From: Carboxylicivirga fragile
Lineage (GTDB): Bacteria; Bacteroidota; Bacteroidia; Bacteroidales; Marinilabiliaceae
NCBI GenBank assembly: GCA_025499625.1
Contig: JAFMVD010000036.1
Location: 1-60,241, forward strand
DNA length: 60,241 nucleotides
Direction: 5' to 3'
In this document: one piece after another, positions 44,080 to 52,472 of the stretch
Position numbering within the stretch: position 1 is the stretch's first letter
Layout: each line of letters begins with the position of its first letter
Program-made: the position numbers and the translations under genes
Notes under the pieces: generated by a model
What the model was told of the DNA's origin: nothing
Seen by the model: the letters and a program-made list of their open reading frames with translations, nothing else
Database searches by the model: none

Positions 44080-44121
44080 AATAATCCCGCTACCAAAAAA
44101 CTTGGAGCGGGATTATTTTTT
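44080..44121 (+). terminator. Terminator of glnS
   Basis: Perfect 12-bp arms AATAATCCCGCT / AGCGGGATTATT (44080-44091, 44106-44117) are followed by a T tract. The A-rich left side could let it work in both directions. Confidence 0.92.
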
Positions 44122-44130
44122 ATTTGCAAG

Positions 44131-44172
44131 GGAACGGTTCTCTATAAACGACTTGCTATAAAGAACCGTTCC
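44131..44172 (-). terminator. Inverted repeat past gltX
   Basis: Perfect 11-bp arms GGAACGGTTCT / AGAACCGTTCC (44131-44141, 44162-44172) lie 15 bp past the gltX stop. No T tract follows directly on the reverse strand, so it may work together with the adjacent hairpin at 44080. Confidence 0.6.
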
Positions 44173-44186
44173 TTATCATTTTTAAT

Positions 44187-45710
44187 CTATCCAATATTCT
44201 CTACAGCTGCTTTTACTCTCGAAATAGTTTCATCTTTACCTAGCATTTCGGCTATTACCATTAAATCAGGACCAAAACCACCTCCCACAAGAGCTAAACG
44301 AAATGCATTCATCACCAAACCGAAGCCTAAACCTTTTGCTTCGATTTGAGCCGCAATAACAGCCTTAATATCATCAGCCACCCAGTTGTCCACTTTTTCA
44401 AGTTCAGTCACCAAATCACCCATAAAAGCAGGAACATCGCCCTTCCAACGTTTCTTAACCACCTTAGGATCATACTCACTTGGTGCTTCAAAGAAGAAAA
44501 ATGACTGCTCCCATAGTTCCGACACGAAATTAACACGCTCCTTAACCATCGCAACAATCTGCTCTACAAAGCTAATATCAGCAACAACACCACGCTCGTT
44601 CAACTCATCGTTAAATAATAAGGATAATTCTTCATTGTCCTTACGCATTAAATGCTGCTGATTAAACCACTTGGCCTTATCCGGATCAAAACGAGCACCT
44701 GACTTATTCACGCGTTCTATACTGAAACTCTCAACCAATTCATCGATTGAAAACAACTCTTGTTCGGTACCAGGATTCCAGCCCAACAGAGCTAGTAGAT
44801 TATTCACCGCTTCGGGGAAGTATCCACTTTCTTTATAACCTGCAGCTACACCATCTTCCAGTTGCCAGTTCAATGGAAACACAGGGAAACCACCTTTATC
44901 TCCATCACGCTTCGAAAGTTTTCCTTTTCCGGTTGGCTTTAATATTAGAGGTAAATGGGCAAATGTCGGCATGGTATCTTCCCACTTCAATGCCTTGTAT
45001 AGCATGATGTGTAAAGGTACCGATGGCAACCACTCTTCACCACGAATCACATGACTAATTTCCATCAAGTGGTCATCAACAATATTGGCCAAGTGGTAAG
45101 TCGGTAATTGATCCGCACTTTTAAAAATCACCTTATCATCAAGCGTATTGGTATTAAAAGTAACAGATCCGCGCACCATGTCATTGGTTTGAACATCCGT
45201 ATTCTCAGGCATTTTAAAACGAATTACCCAAGGTTCGCCAGCATCCATTCGCTGCTTCACCTCATCATCGCTTAACGACAATGAATTTTTCAGTTGCATG
45301 CGGTTATGCATATCATAGGCAAAGTTGCGTTTTTCAGCCTCAGCCGTGGCACGCAAAGCATCCAGTTCTGCTGGAGTATCAAAGGCATAATAAGCCCATC
45401 CGCTTTCAATTAACTCATCGGCATACTTCTTATAAATATCTTTTCGCTCACTTTGCTTGTAAGGACCAAACTCACCACCTTCTTTCACACCCTCATCAAC
45501 GGCCATTCCCAGCCAAGCCAAACTATCGTTCACATACTCTTCGGCTCCTTCTACAAAACGCGTAGAATCGGTATCTTCAATTCGTAAAATAAAATCACCA
45601 CCATGCTTCTTGGCAAAGAGGTAATTAAACAAGGCTGTACGTACACCACCAATGTGCAACGGTCCGGTAGGACTTGGTGCAAAGCGCACCCTTACTTTTC
45701 GAGCTGTCAT
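44187..45710 (-). CDS. gltX: Glutamyl-tRNA synthetase
   Basis: A 507-residue class I synthetase: RFAPSPTGPLHIGGVRTA (HIGH motif) at the start, KLSKRDGDKGG (KMSKS motif) in the middle, and a helical anticodon-binding C-terminus. It charges tRNA-Glu. The frame extends to 45821, but a TATATTTG box at 45726-45733 lies inside that extension, so ATG 45710 is chosen. Confidence 0.97.
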   Translation of the reverse strand: MTARKVRVRFAPSPTGPLHIGGVRTALFNYLFAKKHGGDFILRIEDTDSTRFVEGAEEYVNDSLAWLGMAVDEGVKEGGEFGPYKQSERKDIYKKYADELIESGWAYYAFDTPAELDALRATAEAEKRNFAYDMHNRMQLKNSLSLSDDEVKQRMDAGEPWVIRFKMPENTDVQTNDMVRGSVTFNTNTLDDKVIFKSADQLPTYHLANIVDDHLMEISHVIRGEEWLPSVPLHIMLYKALKWEDTMPTFAHLPLILKPTGKGKLSKRDGDKGGFPVFPLNWQLEDGVAAGYKESGYFPEAVNNLLALLGWNPGTEQELFSIDELVESFSIERVNKSGARFDPDKAKWFNQQHLMRKDNEELSLLFNDELNERGVVADISFVEQIVAMVKERVNFVSELWEQSFFFFEAPSEYDPKVVKKRWKGDVPAFMGDLVTELEKVDNWVADDIKAVIAAQIEAKGLGFGLVMNAFRLALVGGGFGPDLMVIAEMLGKDETISRVKAAVENIG

Positions 45711-45725
45711 ATCGTGTTTTTTTTG

Positions 45726-45733
45726 CAAATATA
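45726..45733 (-). promoter_or_regulatory. -7 box for gltX
   Basis: TATATTTG on the reverse strand is a perfect match. TTT near 45751-45753 may act as -33. The inner arm of a 15-bp hairpin starts directly upstream of it. Confidence 0.65.
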
Positions 45734-45755
45734 GTAAATGCCTGTATATAAAATA

Positions 45756-45799
45756 CGGATGACATCTTTCATTAATAATCAATAGAAAGATGTCATCCG
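45756..45799. repeat. GGATGACATCTTT hairpin, copy 1 (upstream of gltX)
   Basis: Perfect 15-bp arms, CGGATGACATCTTTC (45756-45770) and its complement (45785-45799). The 13-base core and 16-base core spacing are the same as in the copy at 50131-50172. It lies between the nrdJ terminator and the gltX promoter. Confidence 0.85.
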
Positions 45800-45808
45800 C
45801 ATATAAAG

Positions 45809-45840
45809 AAAAAAGAGGCACCCATCGGATACCTCTTTTT
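45809..45840 (-). terminator. Terminator of nrdJ
   Basis: AAAAAGAGG / CCTCTTTTT (45810-45818, 45832-45840) encloses a 13-base loop, with a T run on the reverse strand, 26 bp past the nrdJ stop. Confidence 0.85.
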
Positions 45841-45865
45841 ATTAGTTAAAATATTTGGCAGATAA

Positions 45866-48421
45866 TTAACCACATTTTGATGAACCACAACTCTTACAGA
45901 TTAAGCAACCTTCTTGATAGGTTAGCTCATCAGAGTTACAGTTTTCACATTTTCCTTTTTTAGCAACAGTTCCGTCCGGAATATATTTCTTAAGAGCTCG
46001 TTCAACACCATTTTTCCAGGTATTGATAGACTCGCTATCTAATTGTAAGCCCGCTACAAGATCCAAGATATCATCGATAGGCATACTATGGCGTAATACA
46101 CCAGAAATCAACTTGGCATAGTTCCAATATTCCTTATCAAACTTATGCGACAGTCCTTCAATGGTGGTTTTATAGCCACGTTTATTACTGAATTGGAAAT
46201 CATACCTCGATGTTCCGTCCTCATCACGATTTTTAATAATCTTACCTGACTGAATAGATTTTGGCAATAATATACCATCCTCATCATCGGCTAATCCTGT
46301 AAATACCTCGTACGGTTTTCCATCAATTAAACCGACAAAGGCAATCCACTTCTCCTTGTTATTTTGAAAACGTACCACATCAGCATCCAATTCTGTCGGA
46401 CGTTTTTTAGGAAACTTACCAGTACTTTCTTCTTTTTTCTCTGAATTAGAAATTAATACACCGGCACGACTACCATCGCGATAAACAGTTACACCTTTAC
46501 ATCCACTCTTCCAAGCTTCAACGTATAATTTACCAACCAACTCTTCAGTAGCATCTGCAGGCAAGTTAATGGTTACACTAATTGAGTGATCAACCCATTT
46601 CTGCACCTCACCTTGCATACGTACTTTATTCAACCAATTTACATCGTTTGATGTTGCTTTGTAATATGGTGATTCAGCAACCAATACATCTAACTCTTCC
46701 TGTGTATAATTTTTAGTTACATCATAACCTTTCACTTGCATCCAGGTCACAAATTTGTGATGGAAAACAACATACTCTTCCCAACTATCACCTACCTCAT
46801 CAATAAAATCAACGCGTATCTCAGGATCGTTAGGATTAACTTTACGACGACGCTTATATACCGGCATAAACACTGGCTCAATACCCGAAGTTGTCTGCGT
46901 CATTAAACTGGTTGTTCCGGTTGGTGCAATGGTCAAAGCCGCAATATTACGACGACCATACTGCTTCATATCCGCCTCAAGCGCTTTGTCTTCTGCAAAT
47001 AAACGATTAACAAAAGGATTGTTTTTCTCTTTCTCAAAATCAAAGATTGGGAACGCTCCTCTATCCTTAGCCATATCAACCGATGAACGATAGGCAGCTA
47101 AGGCCAAAGACTTATGCACTTCTATAGAGAAATCAACGGCAGCATCACAACCATATTGCAAATTAAGAGCGGCTAACATATCACCCTCAGCTGTAATACC
47201 AACACCTGTGCGTCGGCCTTCATTAGCTTTTTGGCGGATATTCTCCCATAATTCACGCTCAACACGTTTTACCGTTTGGCTTTCAGGGTCTGACTTTATT
47301 TTATTTAAGATGCCATCAATCTTTTCTAATTCAAGATCAATAATATCATCCATCATGCGCTGAGCATAACCTACGTGCTCCTTAAATAAGTCGAAATTGA
47401 ATTTTGCCTTATCGGTAAATGGATTCTCAACATATGAATATAAGTTAACGGCAATCAAACGACAGCTATCGTAAGGACATAATGGAATCTCACCACACGG
47501 ATTAGTTGATACAGTACGATAACCTAAGTCGGCATAACAATCAGGTACCGACTCACGAATAATAGTATCCCAAAACAAGATACCTGGCTCAGCAGATTTC
47601 CAGGCATTATGAACAACCTTTTGCCATAGGGCAGTTGCATCAATATCTTTAGTATAGGTAGGTTTTTTTGAATCTACTGGATAGTACTGTGTGTACTTTT
47701 CACCATCCACCACAGATTGCATAAACGCATCGTCCATCTTAACCGATACATTAGCACCAGTCACTTTACCCTGCTCCATCTTGGCATCAATAAACGACTC
47801 TGAATCGGGATGCTTAACAGAAACACTCAACATTAAAGCGCCACGTCGACCATCCTGGGCTACTTCGCGAGTTGAATTACTGAAACGCTCCATAAACGGA
47901 ACAATACCCGTAGAAGTTAATGCTGAATTCTTAACCGGTGATCCCTTAGGGCGTATGTGTGATAAATCATGACCAACACCACCACGACGCTTCATCAATT
48001 GCACTTGCTCCTGATCTACCTTCATGATACCACCATAAGAATCAGATGGCCCATCATCGCCAATCACAAAACAGTTAGATAAGGAAGCAACCTGAAAATC
48101 ATTTCCAATACCAGACATTGGACCTCCCTGAGGAACGATGTATTTAAAATTCTTTAATAAGCCATAAATTTTATCAGCAGACATGGGATTTGGATATTTC
48201 TCTTCAATACGAGAGATCTCTCTGGCCAAACGCCAATGCATTTCATCCGGATTCAGTTCGTATAAATGTCCATCTGAATCTTTCAATCCATATTTATTAA
48301 CCCAAACGCGCGCTGCCAATTCATCTCCTTGAAAATACTCCAATGATGAATTAAATGCTTCGTCGTTTGTGTAGGTTTTTCTCATAACTTCGGTTTTCGG
48401 GTCGATCTCTTTCACTGCCAT
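45866..48421 (-). CDS. nrdJ: Class II (adenosylcobalamin-dependent) ribonucleotide reductase
   Basis: An 851-residue enzyme that reduces ribonucleotides to deoxyribonucleotides using coenzyme B12 and no oxygen. Visible blocks: LSNCFVIGDD (first redox Cys), NPCGEIPLCPYDSCRL (radical-site Cys), APTGTTSLMTQTTSG and GCKGVTVYRDGSR. A C-terminal zinc-type Cys cluster (CENCNSDEL, CLICKSCGSSKCG) ends the protein. Length fits the B12-dependent family and no intein is present. The promoter has a palindrome in its spacer. No cobalamin riboswitch is recognisable in the short leader. Confidence 0.96.
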   Translation of the reverse strand: MAVKEIDPKTEVMRKTYTNDEAFNSSLEYFQGDELAARVWVNKYGLKDSDGHLYELNPDEMHWRLAREISRIEEKYPNPMSADKIYGLLKNFKYIVPQGGPMSGIGNDFQVASLSNCFVIGDDGPSDSYGGIMKVDQEQVQLMKRRGGVGHDLSHIRPKGSPVKNSALTSTGIVPFMERFSNSTREVAQDGRRGALMLSVSVKHPDSESFIDAKMEQGKVTGANVSVKMDDAFMQSVVDGEKYTQYYPVDSKKPTYTKDIDATALWQKVVHNAWKSAEPGILFWDTIIRESVPDCYADLGYRTVSTNPCGEIPLCPYDSCRLIAVNLYSYVENPFTDKAKFNFDLFKEHVGYAQRMMDDIIDLELEKIDGILNKIKSDPESQTVKRVERELWENIRQKANEGRRTGVGITAEGDMLAALNLQYGCDAAVDFSIEVHKSLALAAYRSSVDMAKDRGAFPIFDFEKEKNNPFVNRLFAEDKALEADMKQYGRRNIAALTIAPTGTTSLMTQTTSGIEPVFMPVYKRRRKVNPNDPEIRVDFIDEVGDSWEEYVVFHHKFVTWMQVKGYDVTKNYTQEELDVLVAESPYYKATSNDVNWLNKVRMQGEVQKWVDHSISVTINLPADATEELVGKLYVEAWKSGCKGVTVYRDGSRAGVLISNSEKKEESTGKFPKKRPTELDADVVRFQNNKEKWIAFVGLIDGKPYEVFTGLADDEDGILLPKSIQSGKIIKNRDEDGTSRYDFQFSNKRGYKTTIEGLSHKFDKEYWNYAKLISGVLRHSMPIDDILDLVAGLQLDSESINTWKNGVERALKKYIPDGTVAKKGKCENCNSDELTYQEGCLICKSCGSSKCG

Positions 48422-48491
48422 GCTTCCTCAAAAATTTAAGACGTTGATAAATTGTATATTACTAGTAAAGGATTGTTCTTTTTGTGTGACT

Positions 48492-48523
48492 GCAAGATAG
48501 AAAAGGTGTACCTTTTCGGCAAA
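48492..48523 (-). promoter_or_regulatory. nrdJ promoter with palindromic candidate operator
   Basis: On the reverse strand TTTG (48523-48520) and TATCTTGC (48499-48492) stand 20 bases apart, close to the -33/-7 pattern. The spacer contains the perfect palindrome GAAAAGGT-ac-ACCTTTTC (48500-48517). A protein bound there would block RNA polymerase. The remaining gap up to the kdtA terminator (48524-48801) holds only an unlikely 64-codon frame and the small palindrome CTTTTG-gcg-CAAAAG at 48708. Confidence 0.6.
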
Positions 48524-48801
48524 CAATACTTATCAACAACATGCAAAAGTTGTCCGTTTTTAAACCCTTAAGTGTTGATCTTGATTTGATTATGATTTTT
48601 CAAAACCCTAAAAGTTTCCCAAAACGATATTTTTATAAACAACCAGAAATAAAAATAGTTAAACTATTGGATATATTTCCAGCCCTTATTCTCACACAGT
48701 TCAGTCACTTTTGGCGCAAAAGAATACCGAAATAATGTTGAAATTAAACAAAGCTTATCCATTTTTTGGAAACTTATTAACAACACAAAATAATGTCAAA
48801 G

Positions 48802-48830
48802 AAAAACCGAGTCAGAAATCCTAACTCGGT
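48802..48830 (-). terminator. Terminator of kdtA
   Basis: ACCGAGT / ACTCGGT (48806-48812, 48824-48830), with T residues following on the reverse strand, lies 28 bp past the kdtA stop. Confidence 0.88.
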
Positions 48831-48858
48831 CAACATATTTTATTTTTGAAGAGAAGTT

Positions 48859-50085
48859 TTAAACGAAAATCTCCTCCATTATAACTTTTGTAGCGCCACA
48901 CATTTTATTAACGTACTTACCCGCCAAATCCGACACCTTATGCAATTCATTATCATCATCCCAAAGGCCCTCAAGCTTATTATTAAATCCCATTGCATTA
49001 TTAACAACAAATCCAGCTCCAACTTCAATTAAATCACAAGCCTCCTTAAATCGCTTATGGTTTGGCCCAAAAAACACAGGCATATTATAGGTGGCCGCTT
49101 CAAGCGTATTATGAATGCCCTTACCAAAGCCTCCACCGATGTAGGCAACTTGGCCATATTTATAGATACTTGACAACATTCCGATTGTATCCACTATCAT
49201 TACCTGATGGTCACTAGGATTATCAGGAGCTTGTGTATACCGAAACGAAGACACTTTTAACTTAGATTCAATCTGACGTATGTGTTCCTCATGAATCTCG
49301 TGCGGCGCTATAATCAATTTAACATCCTTGCCAATAGTCTGAATATAGTCAATTAGAATATCCTCATCGGGTGCCCAGGTACTTCCCGCTACAATCACCT
49401 TGTTTGAATCGCCAACAAAACGATTGACCAACTCTACCTCTTCCGAAGCACGTGCAATATCCCTAACCCGATCAAAACGCGTATCGCCCACAACACTGTA
49501 GTTAGTAACTTCAATATCCTCTAATAAACTCCCCGACGTTTCATCTTGCACATAAAACTTTGTAAATACATTCAACATGCGTCGAAACCAAGCTCCATAA
49601 GACTTAAAGAAGGCTTGCTGCTCACGAAAAATCATTGAAACGCCATAAACAGGGATTTCATTTGACTTCAATGCCGCTAGGTAATGATACCAGAATTCAT
49701 ACTTGATAAAGAATACTTGTTTTGGTTTAATGGCGTCAATAAAACGCTTAGCATTACTTTTTGTATCAGCAGGCAGATAAAAAACATGATCCGCTAAATC
49801 ATAATTCTTACGAACCTCGAAACCCGATGGCGAAAAGAAGGTCAACACCACTTTATAATCTGGATGCTTTTTCTTAATGGCCTCAATTACCGGACGCCCC
49901 TGCTCAAACTCTCCCAAACTAGCTGCATGAATCCACACCACATGTCCATCAAGAGATAAGTCCTTTAAACGTCTCCAGGTATCCTTTCGTCCAGCACGCA
50001 ACAATTTTGCCTTTTGGTTAAATGGCGAAACCAATGTTATTAAAAAAGAATATAAAGCGATACCTATATTATACAAAAATGTCAT
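48859..50085 (-). CDS. kdtA: 3-deoxy-D-manno-octulosonic acid (Kdo) transferase
   Basis: A 408-residue GT-B enzyme that adds Kdo to lipid A on the inner face of the inner membrane. An N-terminal hydrophobic segment anchors it. Then come VVWIHAASLGEFEQGRPVI, FIKYEFWYHYL, GDTRFDRV and, in the donor site, AYIGGGFGKGIHNTLEAATYN, cut here to its core GGGFGKGIHNTLEAA. All are typical of KdtA/WaaA. It is a single-gene unit. Confidence 0.96.
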   Translation of the reverse strand: MTFLYNIGIALYSFLITLVSPFNQKAKLLRAGRKDTWRRLKDLSLDGHVVWIHAASLGEFEQGRPVIEAIKKKHPDYKVVLTFFSPSGFEVRKNYDLADHVFYLPADTKSNAKRFIDAIKPKQVFFIKYEFWYHYLAALKSNEIPVYGVSMIFREQQAFFKSYGAWFRRMLNVFTKFYVQDETSGSLLEDIEVTNYSVVGDTRFDRVRDIARASEEVELVNRFVGDSNKVIVAGSTWAPDEDILIDYIQTIGKDVKLIIAPHEIHEEHIRQIESKLKVSSFRYTQAPDNPSDHQVMIVDTIGMLSSIYKYGQVAYIGGGFGKGIHNTLEAATYNMPVFFGPNHKRFKEACDLIEVGAGFVVNNAMGFNNKLEGLWDDDNELHKVSDLAGKYVNKMCGATKVIMEEIFV

Positions 50086-50103
50086 CTATTCTGTTTTAGA
50101 CCT

Positions 50104-50111
50104 CAAAGATA
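50104..50111 (-). promoter_or_regulatory. -7 box for kdtA
   Basis: TATCTTTG on the reverse strand is a perfect match 18 bases before the ATG. The hairpin at 50131 starts 19 bases upstream, where a -33 would lie. Confidence 0.6.
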
Positions 50112-50130
50112 CAAGGACTAATAAAAGTAT

Positions 50131-50172
50131 GGATGACATCTTTCATTATTTATTTGCATAAAGATGTCATCC
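50131..50172. repeat. GGATGACATCTTT hairpin, copy 2 (upstream of kdtA)
   Basis: 13-bp arms GGATGACATCTTT (50131-50143) and complement (50160-50172) with a 16-base loop. Arms and loop length are identical to copy 1 at 45757-45798, and both loops begin CATTA. It lies between the pgk terminator and the kdtA promoter. Confidence 0.85.
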
Positions 50173-50177
50173 TTTCA

Positions 50178-50208
50178 TAAAAAAAGCCTGCTACAAATTG
50201 TAACAGGC
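50178..50208 (-). terminator. Terminator of pgk
   Basis: GCCTGcTACAA / TTGTAaCAGGC (50186-50208), followed on the reverse strand by eight T residues. Confidence 0.92.
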
Positions 50209-50248
50209 CATTTTCACCAAGCTAACTTGGTTATATTATCTACAAGTA

Positions 50249-51424
50249 TTAACCACGAATGGCTTTTACTCCTGGTAATTCTTTTCCTTCAAGGAATTCA
50301 AGCGATGCACCACCTCCTGTTGAGATGTGACTCATCTTATCAGCTAAACCACTTTGATTAACTGCAGCAACAGAATCACCACCACCAATGATAGAAACAG
50401 CAGAAGAATCAGCTACAGCTTGACATACAGTAAATGTCCCATTTGAGAAGTTAGGCATTTCGAAACATCCCATTGGGCCGTTCCAAACAACTGTTTTAGC
50501 ACTTGCAATCTCAGCAGCATAAGCCTTAGCCGTTTCAGGGCCAACATCCAAAGCCATACGACCTTCAGGAATATCACATCCTACAGTTACAATATCAGCA
50601 TCGTTTGCAAAATTGTCAGCAGCTAAATTATCAGTCGGCAACATGAAGTTTACACCATTAGCTTTAGCATCAATTAGAATCTGCTTAGCTGTATCAACCA
50701 AATCGTCTTCAACCAAAGAGTTTCCAATATTATGGCCTTGGGCTTTTAAGAAAGTATAAGCCATACCACCACCAATCAAGATTGTATCGACTTTCTTGAT
50801 TAATGTTTTAAGCACTTCTAGTTTACCAGAAACCTTAGCACCACCTACAATGGCAACAAATGGCTTTTCTGCATTCTCAACAGTATCACCTAAGAATTTA
50901 ATCTCTTTGTCCAATAAGTAACCAGCCATCTTTTGCTCCATAAACTGAGCAATGATAGTTGTAGAAGCATGTGCACGGTGAGCAGTACCAAAGGCATCGT
51001 TCACATATACATCAGCCAATTCAGCTAATTGCTTTGCAAAACCTTCATCACCTTTTGTTTCTTCATTGTGGAAACGTAGGTTTTCAAGTAACATTACTTC
51101 GCCACCCTTTAATTCACTGGCCAAAGCTTTCACCTCTTCACCAACACAATCAGGCGCAAACTTAACATCAACTCCCAATGTTGAAGATAAATGAGCTACA
51201 ATATGCTTTAAAGAAAATTCTGGTTTAGCTTCTCCCTTAGGACGACCAAGGTGAGACATTAATATAACAGCACCGCCATCGGCCAATACTTTTTTGATAG
51301 TTGGTACCGCCGCGCGAATACGCGTATCATCGGTAATTTCAAATTTATCATTTAAAGGCACATTGAAATCAACGCGAATGATAGCCTTTTTTCCTGCGAA
51401 GTTAAAACTGTCTATTGCAGCCAT
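50249..51424 (-). CDS. pgk: Phosphoglycerate kinase
   Basis: A 391-residue glycolytic enzyme that moves a phosphate from 1,3-bisphosphoglycerate to ADP. Motifs: IIRVDFNVPLND, SHLGRPKG, LENLRFHNEE, FVAIVGGAKVSGK, VWNGPMGCFE and the nucleotide-site GGGDSVAAV. Length is typical. It is a single-gene unit upstream of kdtA. Confidence 0.98.
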   Translation of the reverse strand: MAAIDSFNFAGKKAIIRVDFNVPLNDKFEITDDTRIRAAVPTIKKVLADGGAVILMSHLGRPKGEAKPEFSLKHIVAHLSSTLGVDVKFAPDCVGEEVKALASELKGGEVMLLENLRFHNEETKGDEGFAKQLAELADVYVNDAFGTAHRAHASTTIIAQFMEQKMAGYLLDKEIKFLGDTVENAEKPFVAIVGGAKVSGKLEVLKTLIKKVDTILIGGGMAYTFLKAQGHNIGNSLVEDDLVDTAKQILIDAKANGVNFMLPTDNLAADNFANDADIVTVGCDIPEGRMALDVGPETAKAYAAEIASAKTVVWNGPMGCFEMPNFSNGTFTVCQAVADSSAVSIIGGGDSVAAVNQSGLADKMSHISTGGGASLEFLEGKELPGVKAIRG

Positions 51425-51603
51425 TTGATATGTATTTAATTATTCAACAATGAGTCGCGAAGATACAAAAATATAAACGAAGCAGTAGCTAAATGACCCG
51501 ATGAAATGTCATTTTATAAGGAATATTAACATCTATTTTACGAACTGGAAGAAATACTGTAATCATAAAACAAAAAGTGATAAGCCACAAGCTGCCAAAC
51601 ACA

Positions 51604-52458
51604 TTAATCTTCGGACTCTTCCTCCTCCTTACTAAACCAATAATCGAGTGGCTTATGATTTACAGCTGTTGCAATAAACCAGGGATTTAGTAATTCTTCT
51701 CGGTTATACCTTAGTGACTCTTTAGTTGTCCAATCAAACAATTGTCCACCCGATGCCTCCAATATAGCTTGGCCGGCAGCCGTATCCCATTCCATAGTTG
51801 GGCCAAGCCGCGGATATAAATGAGCACCTCCCTCAGCCAATACACACATCTTTAAAGAACTGCCAATACTTAAGCTTGCCGAATTAGGAATTTCCTCATC
51901 AAGCATCTGCATGTATTCCTTTGTTTCATCCGAATAATGGCTTACACTTCTAACCACAGTAAATTGATCGGTAGTCTTACATGGAAGTTTTATTGGTGAA
52001 AGATCAGTAACCACATCCATTGCCGTTTTCTTGAGCCAATTTTTATGAAGCATCGATTTGTAGGCTCCTGATTCGTCCCCCCAATAAACAGTATTTAAAG
52101 CCGGCGCAACAATTACGCCCAATATTGGCTTACCATCCTCTACCAAGGCAATGTTAACTGTGAACTCACCGCTACGTTTCACAAACTCTTTGGTGCCATC
52201 AATGGGATCAACGATCCATAACGTATGCCAGCCCTTTCTTTCTTCATAACTTAACAGCTTACCTTCTTCACTTAAAACAGGTAAATTAGACGTTTGCAGC
52301 AATCGCTCAATGACTAAATTACTTTCAATATCAGCTTCCGTTAGGGGTGACTGATCATTTTTTAGCATCACTTTAACTTCACCACGATTATAAACCATCA
52401 TGGTTGCTTGTCCTCCAGCAATAGCTGCCTTTAAGGCCAACATTGTACTTTGATGCAT
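51604..52458 (-). CDS. cysQ: 3'(2'),5'-bisphosphate nucleotidase CysQ
   Basis: A 284-residue inositol-monophosphatase-fold enzyme that hydrolyses 3'-phosphoadenosine 5'-phosphate, a by-product of sulfate assimilation. Metal-site motifs: PVLSEEGK, WIVDPIDGTKEFV and EWDTAAGQAIL. It follows the amidohydrolase-remnant gene by 14 bp and ends a three-gene operon headed by the DUF4296 lipoprotein. Confidence 0.94.
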   Translation of the reverse strand: MHQSTMLALKAAIAGGQATMMVYNRGEVKVMLKNDQSPLTEADIESNLVIERLLQTSNLPVLSEEGKLLSYEERKGWHTLWIVDPIDGTKEFVKRSGEFTVNIALVEDGKPILGVIVAPALNTVYWGDESGAYKSMLHKNWLKKTAMDVVTDLSPIKLPCKTTDQFTVVRSVSHYSDETKEYMQMLDEEIPNSASLSIGSSLKMCVLAEGGAHLYPRLGPTMEWDTAAGQAILEASGGQLFDWTTKESLRYNREELLNPWFIATAVNHKPLDYWFSKEEEESED

Positions 52459-52472
52459 AGTTCTTTCTTTTA

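Noticed and set aside
48422-48491. Cobalamin riboswitch in the nrdJ leader
   Set aside because: The leader is only about 65 bases and lacks a B12-box-like segment or the needed stems.
48500-48517. NrdR box upstream of nrdJ
   Set aside because: The palindrome GAAAAGGT-ac-ACCTTTTC does not fit the ACACwATATwTTGTGT-like NrdR pattern, and a single site is present instead of the usual pair.
48541-48735. 64-codon forward frame in the gap between nrdJ and kdtA
   Set aside because: No promoter box, no recognisable motif, low-complexity composition, and it starts right behind the nrdJ promoter region on the other strand.
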